Origin: Chloroflexota bacterium
Lineage (GTDB): Bacteria; Chloroflexota; UBA6077
Length of the DNA stretch: 11,121 bases
Reading direction: 5' to 3'
NCBI GenBank assembly: GCA_021786215.1
Contig: JAJYNT010000409.1
Location: 1 to 11,121, forward strand
Positions within the stretch are counted from its first letter, which is position 1. The number at the start of each line of letters is the position of its first letter. The notes under the pieces are model-generated. The model made no database searches and was not told the DNA's origin. It worked only from the letters and a program-made list of their open reading frames with translations. Shown in pieces: positions 1 to 6,621 of this stretch. Made by a program: the position numbers and the translations under genes.

Positions 1-155
1 GCAGCCTTTCGGCCCTCCCAATACCGCAGTGTTGCATCATCGTCAAGGTCTGTGTCCCAGATGGCTCGTTCGACAACAAACGGCAGAAAGGTTAGGGGAG
101 CCTGGGGCTGGTAGCCCGCGGCCGTCCCCGTAGTCAACCAATGGGAGGATTTCGA

Positions 156-1271
156 ATGGTACACCGCGCATTGAGCCTGGCCCTGGCAGGAGTGATCATC
201 CTGGCCACGGCCGCCAGCGCCTTCGCCCAGGTGACGGTCACCACCCCGTTCAACACGGCCGGGGTATCGGCCGATGGTCGAGTCGACATACTGGTCGGCT
301 ATTCCCAGTCTCAGACGGTGCCGCCTGTCGCATCTGGGACCTTCGTGCCCCAGGTGAAGGCGATCGACATGACATCGGCCCCGATGGGAACGACTATCGT
401 GCCCTACGTGCAGGATCTGAATGGCTACTTCGCCAACACCTTCGGCTGGAGGCCGTCAAAGCCCGTGACGGTGCTTCTGTACTCCAACGCCAGCAACCTG
501 AGAGGCGGGCTCCAGAGCTTCACAGGCGGGACGATCAGCGCCAATCAGCAGAATGTGGCGCTGAGTGAGCCCGCAGCCTTCATCACGGTCACCAACGGCG
601 ATGGTCTGGTGCCAACGAACAGCTGGGCGATCCTAGTGAACACCGATATCAACGCCGCATCTCAGCAGTACGCGAATCTGGCTGGCCAGGTTAACGCGAT
701 CGATGCCAGCCTCGTGCCTGGAGCGAGCGGGGGAACCGCTGGCACACCCAGCAGCCCGGTGATCAGCCCCAGCAGTTTCAACACCGGTGTCCTATCCCAG
801 GACCAGATCTTCAACAATGGTATGGCGATGATCCAGGAATCGCTGGCCAGACAGTATGCCAACGTGATGATGACCGACCTGGGCGGCAACAACGTGCCAG
901 GTTGGTTCAGACAGGGATTGGGCGATGCGATCGCCTTCAGCGTCGTCCCAGGCACCCCGGTGGAAACAGGACTGAGCACGGCCGTCGCCCGATCCTTGAG
1001 CAACACCGGAACGCTGCCTACCCTCACCCAGATCAACGCGGGGGGATACCCTGCCCTGCTGACCACCGGCGGGACATCCGGTGCTATAGGTGAGGGCGTT
1101 TCGTACCTCGCGTCGCAAAGCCTCATCAACAACACGAACGGGATACAGATAGCGAATCTCCTGAGGGGTCTCGGTTCGGGCCAGAGCTTCGAGACATCGC
1201 TCGGGTCATCCACAGGTTTTAACCTGAATACCCTGAACAGCCAGTATCAATCGCTCATTCCAATACTGTAG
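156..1271 (+). CDS. Secreted peptidase_MA-like protein lacking zinc ligands (probable pseudoprotease)
   Basis: Seen: 371 residues with a classic signal peptide (basic start, hydrophobic residues 5-22, AFA cleavage site near 24), so it is exported. The ATG at 156 is preferred over the in-frame ATG at 141 because GGGAGG (143-148) sits 7 nt before it. The second half follows the layout of peptidase_MA/gluzincin proteins. A helix QESLARQY (about 227-234) occupies the HExxH place, PGWFRQGLGDAIAF (about 248-261) occupies the W-x-x-EGLA place, and a C-terminal helical segment with LASQSLINN and IANLLRGLGSGQSF resembles that family's tail. Family knowledge: the ligands should be His, His and Glu. Here they read Gln, Ala and Gln, with only the catalytic Glu kept. 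Inference: a non-catalytic binding or structural extracellular protein. The N-terminal half (about 25-200) I do not recognise. It is transcribed alone and ends at paired hairpins. Confidence 0.7.
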   Translation: MVHRALSLALAGVIILATAASAFAQVTVTTPFNTAGVSADGRVDILVGYSQSQTVPPVASGTFVPQVKAIDMTSAPMGTTIVPYVQDLNGYFANTFGWRPSKPVTVLLYSNASNLRGGLQSFTGGTISANQQNVALSEPAAFITVTNGDGLVPTNSWAILVNTDINAASQQYANLAGQVNAIDASLVPGASGGTAGTPSSPVISPSSFNTGVLSQDQIFNNGMAMIQESLARQYANVMMTDLGGNNVPGWFRQGLGDAIAFSVVPGTPVETGLSTAVARSLSNTGTLPTLTQINAGGYPALLTTGGTSGAIGEGVSYLASQSLINNTNGIQIANLLRGLGSGQSFETSLGSSTGFNLNTLNSQYQSLIPIL

Positions 1272-1280
1272 ACCGAAGTT

Positions 1281-1309
1281 GGCGCAGACGGGAAAAGACC
1301 GCTTGCGCC
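1281..1309 (+). terminator. Possible hairpin after the secreted protein gene
   Basis: GGCGCA (1281-1286) pairs with TGCGCC (1304-1309), and an inner CGG/CCG pair extends the stem across an internal loop. It begins 9 bp after the stop codon. There is no T-run, so intrinsic termination is uncertain. Confidence 0.3.
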
Positions 1310-1336
1310 GACGGTTAGCGCAGACCTTGACACAAG

Positions 1337-1373
1337 GTTGGGGAGGATCGGAGTGGTTCCGATCCTCCCCAAC
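1337..1373. terminator. Perfect 16-bp inverted repeat between convergent genes
   Basis: GTTGGGGAGGATCGGA (1337-1352) is perfectly repeated in inverse at 1358-1373, separated by the 5-nt loop GTGGT. It sits between the 3' ends of two convergent genes, which suggests a bidirectional transcription terminator. Neither side has a convincing T-tract, so it may act as a transcript-end stabiliser or as a Rho-assisted terminator. Confidence 0.6.
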
Positions 1374-1426
1374 TGCTAATGTTGTCATCCTGTGCGCCAG
1401 CGAGGTCCGCGCTCCCAGCTATGTTC

Positions 1427-2554
1427 TCAGTAGGTTCGAACGGTCCGGCTCCCCGCTGAACTAGGGTTGAACTGCGGCTCGAGATGCTTGGGGAAGCTGA
1501 TCGTGTTCGGATCGCCGTCGCTAATGTACAGCTCGTCGGGGTGCTTGGACAGGTACGCCAGCCACTTGTCCAGGTTGTGGTCGAACAGCTGAACCCTCTC
1601 CAGGGCGTGTGGATCGAAATCCTTGGAGTTGGGGCTGGGTGCAGGGTCCGACGCCACCAGAAGTATGGCGTCGTTCTGGTAGCTGACCCCCTGGTAGGAT
1701 CCACTGATCGCCAGGGATCGATCCTTGGGCCAGAGCCCCAGCGGTAACGCCATGGTTCGGATCTTATAGCCGGGCACAGCCTGGTCGATCTCCTTGACCG
1801 CCAGAGCTAGCTGCCTCTGAACCTCCTGGTCATTCACATCGTCCAGCCGCTGGTGCCAGTAGGTGTGGTTGCCGATCTCGAAGCCATGCTGCACCAGGTA
1901 CTGGAGCTTCTGGGCCTCGTACTGGGGCTGTCCGAACAGCTTGTTGGGCTCCGCGGCCTCCGGCAGTACGTTGAAGGTGGCCTTCGCCGCGAAATCGGGG
2001 TGGGAGGCGTGGAAGGCTTCGATTATGCCGACGGCGCTGTTAGGATCAACCTCCAGCTGCCCATTCTTTTCGATGAAGCGGAACTGTCCGGGGCTGGAAT
2101 CGTCGAAGGTCAGCACCACCGGGCTGGTGCCGGCCGGGATATCGATTCGGTTATCCAAGAGGTCGTTCATGGCCACCGGCCGGAAGCCCGCATCGTACAG
2201 CTGCTGCAGGGCCTGACGGAGGTGATCCGGGGTGATGTTCCACTGGTCCTCGGGCATGTCCACAACCTGGTGGATCTCCAGGATCGGGATGGTGCCCAGT
2301 TCGTTGGGCTTCACCTTCTGCAGATCCAAGGTCGGTGTAGCCGTCGGCACCGGGCTGGGTATCGGTGTAGCCGTCGCTGCGGCAGTAGGTGAGGATTCTG
2401 CCGAGGATTGGTGGCCGGCGATGCCCTTCACGCTTAGGCTGGTGGTGATCCGGCTCGAGCAGGAGGTCGTGGCCAGGATCAGCACCAGGGCAAGGGCCGC
2501 GATCAGAGATGGTCCTGCACTTAACCCATGGAAGCTGCCAAAGATTGAGTTCAT
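1427..2554 (-). CDS. Lipoprotein polysaccharide deacetylase (NodB-type)
   Basis: Role: a membrane-anchored carbohydrate esterase family 4 enzyme, expected to remove acetyl groups from an extracellular or wall polysaccharide using a divalent metal. Seen in the 375-residue reading: a hydrophobic segment ending in TTSC (Cys 32, weak lipobox), a Ser/Ala/Pro/Thr-rich linker (about 50-75), the NodB metal motif TFDD (149-152), the metal HxxxH in NHTYWH (230-234), LPLG (270-273), and a tail with YISDGDP. Both metal-binding motifs are intact, so activity is likely. Start choice: the open frame continues upstream to 2827, but the residues before MNSIFG look non-coding and the promoter at 2786-2814 lies inside that extension. 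ATG 2554 has AGGG 8 nt upstream. An ATG at 2596 is a weaker alternative. Substrate is unknown. It is divergent from the histidine kinase. Confidence 0.85.
   Translation of the reverse strand: MNSIFGSFHGLSAGPSLIAALALVLILATTSCSSRITTSLSVKGIAGHQSSAESSPTAAATATPIPSPVPTATPTLDLQKVKPNELGTIPILEIHQVVDMPEDQWNITPDHLRQALQQLYDAGFRPVAMNDLLDNRIDIPAGTSPVVLTFDDSSPGQFRFIEKNGQLEVDPNSAVGIIEAFHASHPDFAAKATFNVLPEAAEPNKLFGQPQYEAQKLQYLVQHGFEIGNHTYWHQRLDDVNDQEVQRQLALAVKEIDQAVPGYKIRTMALPLGLWPKDRSLAISGSYQGVSYQNDAILLVASDPAPSPNSKDFDPHALERVQLFDHNLDKWLAYLSKHPDELYISDGDPNTISFPKHLEPQFNPSSAGSRTVRTY
2332..2376 (-). repeat. Short direct repeat coding for the Pro/Thr linker
   Basis: TCGGTGTAGCCGTCG occurs at 2332-2346 and again at 2362-2376, 30 bp apart. 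On the coding strand the repeat encodes the TATP-type linker between the lipid anchor and the deacetylase domain. Such repeats allow linker length to vary by slippage or recombination. Confidence 0.6.
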
Positions 2555-2779
2555 CCTTATTTCCCTATCGGTCCCATCTACGGAATAGTTTCCCATCGGC
2601 CTCTCGCTTGGGAGGACCTTTGTCAACGAACTCACGGGTCTGTGCGGTTGTTTGGGTGCTGCTGCCTCGCTAGCGGCGGTGCGGAGAGGTCCTGGCCCAG
2701 GGGCCAGCCTTCGTCCTCGAAGGGAGTCAGAGAGTATGCAAAAGGAGGGCCACCATACCTTCGTCAGGATCGAGCCCGG
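2555..2779 (-). other. Long 5' leader of the deacetylase with two abutting hairpins
   Basis: If transcription starts near 2779, the deacetylase mRNA has a leader of about 225 nt. It contains CCTTCG-TCCT-CGAAGG (2708-2723) directly joined to CTGGCC-CAGG-GGCCAG (2692-2707), both perfect 6-bp stems with 4-nt loops. I could not match it to a riboswitch class. The rest of the 362-bp gap between the divergent genes (2555-2916) shows no further gene. Confidence 0.4.
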
Positions 2780-2785
2780 TAGGGA

Positions 2786-2814
2786 AGAATACGGCTGAGG
2801 GGCGGTGAAGTCAA
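2786..2814 (-). promoter_or_regulatory. Sigma-70-type promoter for the deacetylase
   Basis: Read on the minus strand: TTGACT (2814-2809), a 17-nt spacer, then TATTCT (2791-2786). The predicted start is near 2779. Both boxes are close to consensus and the spacing is ideal. Confidence 0.6.
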
Positions 2815-2916
2815 CGCCGTGAGACACGCCGGGGTCATGGTGGGCTACATCCGTGGTTCATATCTTGGTATCGGCAACTGGTGAGATGGGTACCGTGGAT
2901 CCGCGGAGAGGAAGCG

Positions 2917-4170
2917 GTGTCAAGAGAACGGCGACTGGGTCCGCAAACAAGCGGCTCCGAGCAGAAGTGGGCAAGAGACGAACGGAAGCGGTTGCTGGCA
3001 GAACTGAGGGAAGCGAACCAGCGGTTGGTAGAGGCCAACCTGCAGGTCCGGGAACTGGCCGAGCAGGCGCAGCGTTGGGCCGCGGAGCTGGATGCCGTGA
3101 TCGAGGGAGTGGGAGAGGGGATCACCATAGCCGACGGGAAGGGACGGATACTGAGGCGGAACCGCGCCGGCAGGAGACTCTTGGGACCTTCTCCCGTCAT
3201 AGAAGAGGAAAATAGCTGGACCAAGTACGCGGGGCATTTTGGTGTCCGCTATCCCGACAATCGGTCTGTGCCCTCGGACCAGTTCCCCCTTGCCCGAGCC
3301 GTACGGGGGGAAGTGGCCAGTGGCGAGGAACTGATCCTCGTTGGCCCTGACGGGAAGAAACTCTACCTCCTCTTCAGCACAAGTGTGGTTCGGGACGAGG
3401 AGGGTCGGGTCGTATTGGCCATGAGCATCTTCCGGGACATCACACCCATTCGAGAGCTGGAGCAGGCTCGAGAGGAATTCATCTCTCTGGTGGCTCACGA
3501 CCTGCGTTCTCCGCTCACGGTCATTAGCGGTTTCGCCGGCCTGCTCCAGCGCCTCCCTCCCGAGCAGCATGGCCAGCCCCAGGAACAGAAGGCCGTGACC
3601 AGCATCCTGACCAGCGCCGAGCGGCTGGAGAGGATGGTAGGCGATCTGCTGGACGCATCGCGGATCGAGAGTCACCGGTTGACTCTGGTGAAAGAACCGG
3701 TGGCCCTGCCCAAGCTGGTGGAGGAGGTAGTGGAGAGGACGGCCGAGATCACTCGAGGTCATGCGGTCCAAACCGACATCCGTGGTCCCATTCCTACCCT
3801 CCAGGCCGACCCCGCACGTCTGGAGCAGGTGCTGGTGAACCTCCTCTCCAATGCTGCCAAGTACTCCACACCTCAAAGCGAGATCCTGGTAGAGGTTCGT
3901 AGCCGAGACGGGGAGGTATTGGTCTCGGTGACCAACAGAGGGGATGGGATAGCCCCCGAAGACCGTGAGAAGATCTTCTCTCGATTCTATCGGAGCCGAG
4001 CAGCTGCCAGGGAGAGGGTACCCGGCCTAGGGCTGGGGCTGTACATCACCAAGGGGCTGGTGGAGGCTCACGGGGGCCGGATCTGGGTGGAGAGCGAGAA
4101 GGGGGAGAGCACCACCTTCCACTTCACCCTACCCACAGCACAGCGGAAGAAGCCGGCTACAATCAGCTAA
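2917..4170 (+). CDS. Soluble PAS-domain sensor histidine kinase
   Basis: Role: autophosphorylating sensor kinase of a two-component system, probably cytoplasmic because no membrane segment is seen. Domains of the 417-residue reading: an N-terminal coiled coil (about 16-58, heptad-like LLAELREANQRL), a PAS domain (about 60-180, from DAVIEGVGEGITIADGKG to IFRDITPI), HisKA with the phosphoacceptor His 194 in LVAHDLRSPLT, then a HATPase_c domain. That domain has the N box LVNLLSNAAKYS (about 306-317), the G1 box GDGIAP (near 343) and the G2 box GLGLGLYI (about 370-377). All catalytic motifs are intact. Start: GTG 2917 has GGAGAGGA (2905-2912) just upstream; the earlier in-frame GTG at 2881 is less well placed. 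No response regulator lies next to it, so its partner is elsewhere. The PAS ligand cannot be read from sequence. It is divergent from the deacetylase and shares a 362-bp upstream region with it. Confidence 0.92.
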   Translation: MSRERRLGPQTSGSEQKWARDERKRLLAELREANQRLVEANLQVRELAEQAQRWAAELDAVIEGVGEGITIADGKGRILRRNRAGRRLLGPSPVIEEENSWTKYAGHFGVRYPDNRSVPSDQFPLARAVRGEVASGEELILVGPDGKKLYLLFSTSVVRDEEGRVVLAMSIFRDITPIRELEQAREEFISLVAHDLRSPLTVISGFAGLLQRLPPEQHGQPQEQKAVTSILTSAERLERMVGDLLDASRIESHRLTLVKEPVALPKLVEEVVERTAEITRGHAVQTDIRGPIPTLQADPARLEQVLVNLLSNAAKYSTPQSEILVEVRSRDGEVLVSVTNRGDGIAPEDREKIFSRFYRSRAAARERVPGLGLGLYITKGLVEAHGGRIWVESEKGESTTFHFTLPTAQRKKPATIS

Positions 4171-4182
4171 GATAACTAAATC

Positions 4183-4191
4183 TGATATAAT
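4183..4191 (+). promoter_or_regulatory. Extended -10 promoter for the condensing enzyme operon
   Basis: TGATATAAT (TGnTATAAT) is a perfect extended -10 element in an AT-rich patch 12 bp after the kinase stop codon. No convincing -35 box lies at the usual distance, which is normal for extended -10 promoters. Predicted transcription start is about 4198. Confidence 0.6.
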
Positions 4192-4197
4192 TTGTGA

Positions 4198-4391
4198 AGG
4201 AGATGCGCAACCAAGTTGCGCTTCGCAATCAGGAGGGCACCCGTTAGGGCCCACCTGGATCTATACCTCCATCCCTCTTGCAGCATGTGAGCTGGCTGAT
4301 AATCGCAATCGGTGATGGCCATCGCGTCCTACCGCGGTCGATCGGAGCGTCGGCCATCCGGGTGGATGCGAGCCTAATCTTGGAGTAAGCC
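4198..4391 (+). other. Structured 5' leader of the condensing enzyme operon
   Basis: About 195 nt of non-coding sequence lie between the predicted start and GTG 4392. It holds a tight hairpin GCGCAAC-CAA-GTTGCGC (4205-4221) and a larger inverted pair GATGGCC (4314-4320) with GGCCATC (4352-4358), enclosing a CGC/GCG inner pair. No known riboswitch or complete T-box was recognised. A regulatory leader is possible but unproven. Confidence 0.35.
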
Positions 4392-5618
4392 GTGATTCCA
4401 ATCGGGCCGAACAACCATAACTGGGGCGACTACGACTTCTCCCAGCGCGCTATCGAGGTTCTTGATACCTCTCTCCGTGACGGACTACAAGACGCGGAAA
4501 TCCGTCATCCTACCTTTGACGAGAAGATGCAACTCCTCCACCGGTTGTTGGAGGTAGGCGTGGACGCCTTCGACATCGCCGTTCCCGTCACGAGAGGACA
4601 ACATCTCAGGGATGCCGTCCGGCTGGCGAGGGAACTGCCGGCAGACGTACAGGCGGTCTGCCTGGCTCGGACGCTGGAGGCGGATATCAGGGCCGCCGCG
4701 GAACTGGCACAACGGAGCGGCAGATCCATCGAGGTCATCATTTTCGTCGGGTCAAGTCCCGTCAGACGGTGGGTGGAGGGTTGGCAGGTAGCCAACATGA
4801 TTACCTGGATGGAGGAGAGCGTGACCCTTGCCGTCCGTGAGGGGTTGAAACCTACCATCGCGACGGAACATACCACCGAGACGGAGCCGGAAGTTATCCG
4901 GCGGATATTCCGCACCGGCCTGGAATGCGGGGGGAAGCGGGTCTGCATAGCCGATACCAGCGGCGCAGCTACTCCGCGCAATGCCGTCACTCTGGTCAAC
5001 TTCTTCCGGGAGAACGTCCTGACCGGGTTTCCAGCCATCGATATCGACTGGCACGGTCACGATGACCGTGGCCTCTCCGTGGCGAATGCCCTGGCCGCTC
5101 TGGAGGCGGGAGCAACCCGGGTTCACGGGACCGTCCTCGGTATAGGAGAGAGGGCTGGAAACACGCCACTGGAAGCTCTCCTGCTGAACCTCAAGGTTGC
5201 CAGGGATCCAAGGCGGCAGGATATCAGCAGTCTTCCGGCCTTGAGCGAGTACGGCTCCACGATATTTGAGGTCCCTCTTCCGGTGAATTGCCCGGGTATC
5301 GGCCGGAAGGTGGGAATGACGGCATCCGGAGTCCATGCTGCAGCTATGCTCAAAGCAAGGCACCTGGGCATCAATGCGGGATCGCCTTACTCAGTGGTAG
5401 ACCAGCGATGGTTCGACCGAGAGGCTGATGTGAGGATCGGCCCGCTGTCCGGCCGGGCCAACGTCGAGTGGGTTGCCCGGAAGCTCGGCATCCCCTGCTC
5501 CGACGTATTGGTGGAGAAGGCCCTGGCGGCGGCCGCGGAGATGAACCGTCTACTGTCTGAAGCCGATCTGGTCAGCATAGCGAACAGCTTGCAGGACGTC
5601 AGATCCACTACTTCCTAG
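4392..5618 (+). CDS. DRE-TIM metallolyase, LeuA/homocitrate-synthase-like condensing enzyme
   Basis: Role: Claisen-type condensation of an acyl-CoA (usually acetyl-CoA) with a 2-oxo acid in the cytoplasm, dependent on a divalent metal. Seen in 408 residues: the first-strand motif LDTSLRDGLQ (24-33), the metal-binding HGHDDRG (221-227), GIGERAGNTPLE (250-261) at the end of the TIM barrel, and a linker subdomain with ASGVH (311-315) and LSGRANV (352-358). The linker subdomain is what separates synthases from simple lyases. The C-terminal leucine-binding regulatory domain of LeuA is absent, as in homocitrate-synthase-type enzymes. Odd: the usual RDGEQ reads RDGLQ, the form seen in HMG-CoA lyases, and the usual HxHND reads HGHDD. 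The oxo-acid substrate is therefore unclear; isopropylmalate, homocitrate, citramalate or a novel product are all possible. GTG 4392 has GGAG 7 nt upstream. It forms an operon with the next gene. Confidence 0.82.
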   Translation: MIPIGPNNHNWGDYDFSQRAIEVLDTSLRDGLQDAEIRHPTFDEKMQLLHRLLEVGVDAFDIAVPVTRGQHLRDAVRLARELPADVQAVCLARTLEADIRAAAELAQRSGRSIEVIIFVGSSPVRRWVEGWQVANMITWMEESVTLAVREGLKPTIATEHTTETEPEVIRRIFRTGLECGGKRVCIADTSGAATPRNAVTLVNFFRENVLTGFPAIDIDWHGHDDRGLSVANALAALEAGATRVHGTVLGIGERAGNTPLEALLLNLKVARDPRRQDISSLPALSEYGSTIFEVPLPVNCPGIGRKVGMTASGVHAAAMLKARHLGINAGSPYSVVDQRWFDREADVRIGPLSGRANVEWVARKLGIPCSDVLVEKALAAAAEMNRLLSEADLVSIANSLQDVRSTTS

Positions 5619-5629
5619 GGGTGCGACTA

Positions 5630-6559
5630 ATGAGCGGACAGGCAACGCGAATCGAGAAGATCCAGATGGAGGATGGGACCGTCAAGCCGGTTTCCGTGCT
5701 GTCCTTTCGGGATCGTCACGATTTGCGGCTGGTGGTGGACGCACTTCTGGCCGACGCACCGGTGGCCTTCCACGGGTGGGGGGTCACGGGTGTCTGCGGC
5801 CGGGTCGATAGGGGTAGCCACTTTCAGAAATTCTGGAGTCTGAAGGAGGGGCGCGCGCCCGAGTCCAAGATTCCCTTGCTGGAACCACCCGAAGAGGTGG
5901 TCAGACATGTGGACTGGGAGAAGGTTCACGCGGCCTACCGCTATCTTCGAGATCCAGCAGCTCTAAGAAGGGTCTGGAGAGGGATTGTCCCCTTTCATCT
6001 GATATTCCCCACGAGGGAGGAGGGCGACACCCTGTCTGAAGCCGTGGTGACGCCCCCCTTCGACCCCGACGTTGCTCTTCATACACCGGCTCCCACGGCT
6101 TGCTTCTTTTGGATCGACGATCCGGCTCTTGTGCGGTTGGTGAGGGAAGTGAAAGGTCGAAACCGAGAGGTTCAGCTAGGGGTCTCTTCTCTGAACGATC
6201 CCGGGCAGGTGCCGCCCTTCAACACGAAGGATCTGCTGGCCTATCTTAAGAATCGAGCCATCGGCAAGTACGACATCGTCATCGAAGACCCTGTGGTGGA
6301 GCCTGTTGGCATTGCCAGTTCCCACTCCCAGTTTGTGGCGCCGCTGGAGTGGGAGAAACCGGTGTGGGTGATGAAGCGCCGCGGAAGCCTCTCCGCCGCG
6401 GGCTTTACCAAGAGAACCGGCTTCCCCGTTGTGGGGGCGGAGAGCGCCAAGGTTGCCGCGCGGCAAGGACCTCCAGAGCTGGACCTGGATGCCGAGGTGG
6501 AGGAGTGTGCCAGACGGATTCGACGCTGGCGTTTCAAGGCGACGTTTCAGCTATTTTGA
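5630..6559 (+). CDS. Divergent YrdC/Sua5-like domain protein
   Basis: Seen: 309 residues, no signal peptide or membrane segment. Segments in order match the YrdC/Sua5 plan. APVAFHGWGVTGVCGR (about 43-58) resembles the P-loop-like start (AFPTETVYGLG), and SLKEGRAPESKIPLL (about 70-84) resembles the KGRPxxxPL segment. GIVPFHLIFP (about 118-127) follows, then GVSSLNDPGQVPPFNTKDLL (about 184-203) resembles the TSANxSGxPPxTT segment. IVIEDPVVEPVGIASS and VMKRRGSLS (about 216-254) resemble the closing strands. Family knowledge: YrdC domains make carbamoyl-adenylates, such as threonylcarbamoyl-AMP for tRNA t6A. The motifs are so altered that a housekeeping tRNA role is unlikely. Inference: an ATP-dependent carbamoyl/acyl-adenylating step on the product of the upstream synthase. 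ATG 5630 has AGGGG just upstream; GTG 5621 is a possible earlier start. It lies 11 bp after the synthase gene, so the two are co-transcribed. Confidence 0.6.
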   Translation: MSGQATRIEKIQMEDGTVKPVSVLSFRDRHDLRLVVDALLADAPVAFHGWGVTGVCGRVDRGSHFQKFWSLKEGRAPESKIPLLEPPEEVVRHVDWEKVHAAYRYLRDPAALRRVWRGIVPFHLIFPTREEGDTLSEAVVTPPFDPDVALHTPAPTACFFWIDDPALVRLVREVKGRNREVQLGVSSLNDPGQVPPFNTKDLLAYLKNRAIGKYDIVIEDPVVEPVGIASSHSQFVAPLEWEKPVWVMKRRGSLSAAGFTKRTGFPVVGAESAKVAARQGPPELDLDAEVEECARRIRRWRFKATFQLF

Positions 6560-6587
6560 GCCTCCGAACAGGTCACCGATCACGTCA

Positions 6588-6613
6588 TAGGGGCAATTCG
6601 CGAACCACCCCTA
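6588..6613. terminator. Possible hairpin between convergent genes
   Basis: TAGGGG (6588-6593) pairs with CCCCTA (6608-6613) around a 14-nt loop that itself holds the palindrome TTCGCGAA. It lies in the 62-bp gap between two convergent stop codons. There is no T-run. Confidence 0.3.
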
Positions 6614-6621
6614 CCATGCAT

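Noticed and set aside
1..155. Upstream region of the first gene
   Set aside because: I searched it for the end of a gene or a promoter. Only a small GGGCT-GGT-AGCCC hairpin (105-117) and a poor TTCGAC-17-TTAGGG pair were seen, neither strong enough to annotate.
2605..2640. Perfect TTGACA on the minus strand near 2620-2625 as a -35 box for the deacetylase
   Set aside because: No -10-like sequence lies 15-19 nt downstream, so the promoter at 2786-2814 is preferred.
2555..2827. N-terminal extension of the deacetylase frame by 91 codons
   Set aside because: The extension has no ribosome site at 2827, lacks protein-like composition, and the best promoter lies inside it. The lipoprotein signal begins naturally at 2554.
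4203..4247. 14-codon leader peptide starting at ATG 4203
   Set aside because: AAGGAG abuts the ATG with no spacing and the predicted transcript starts only a few bases earlier. It has no run of a regulatory amino acid, so it is not a convincing attenuator.
4314..4358. T-box riboswitch, suggested by ACCGCG at 4331-4336 before a LeuA-like gene
   Set aside because: The required TGGN before ACCGCG is missing (TCCT instead), and no specifier stem or terminator was found.
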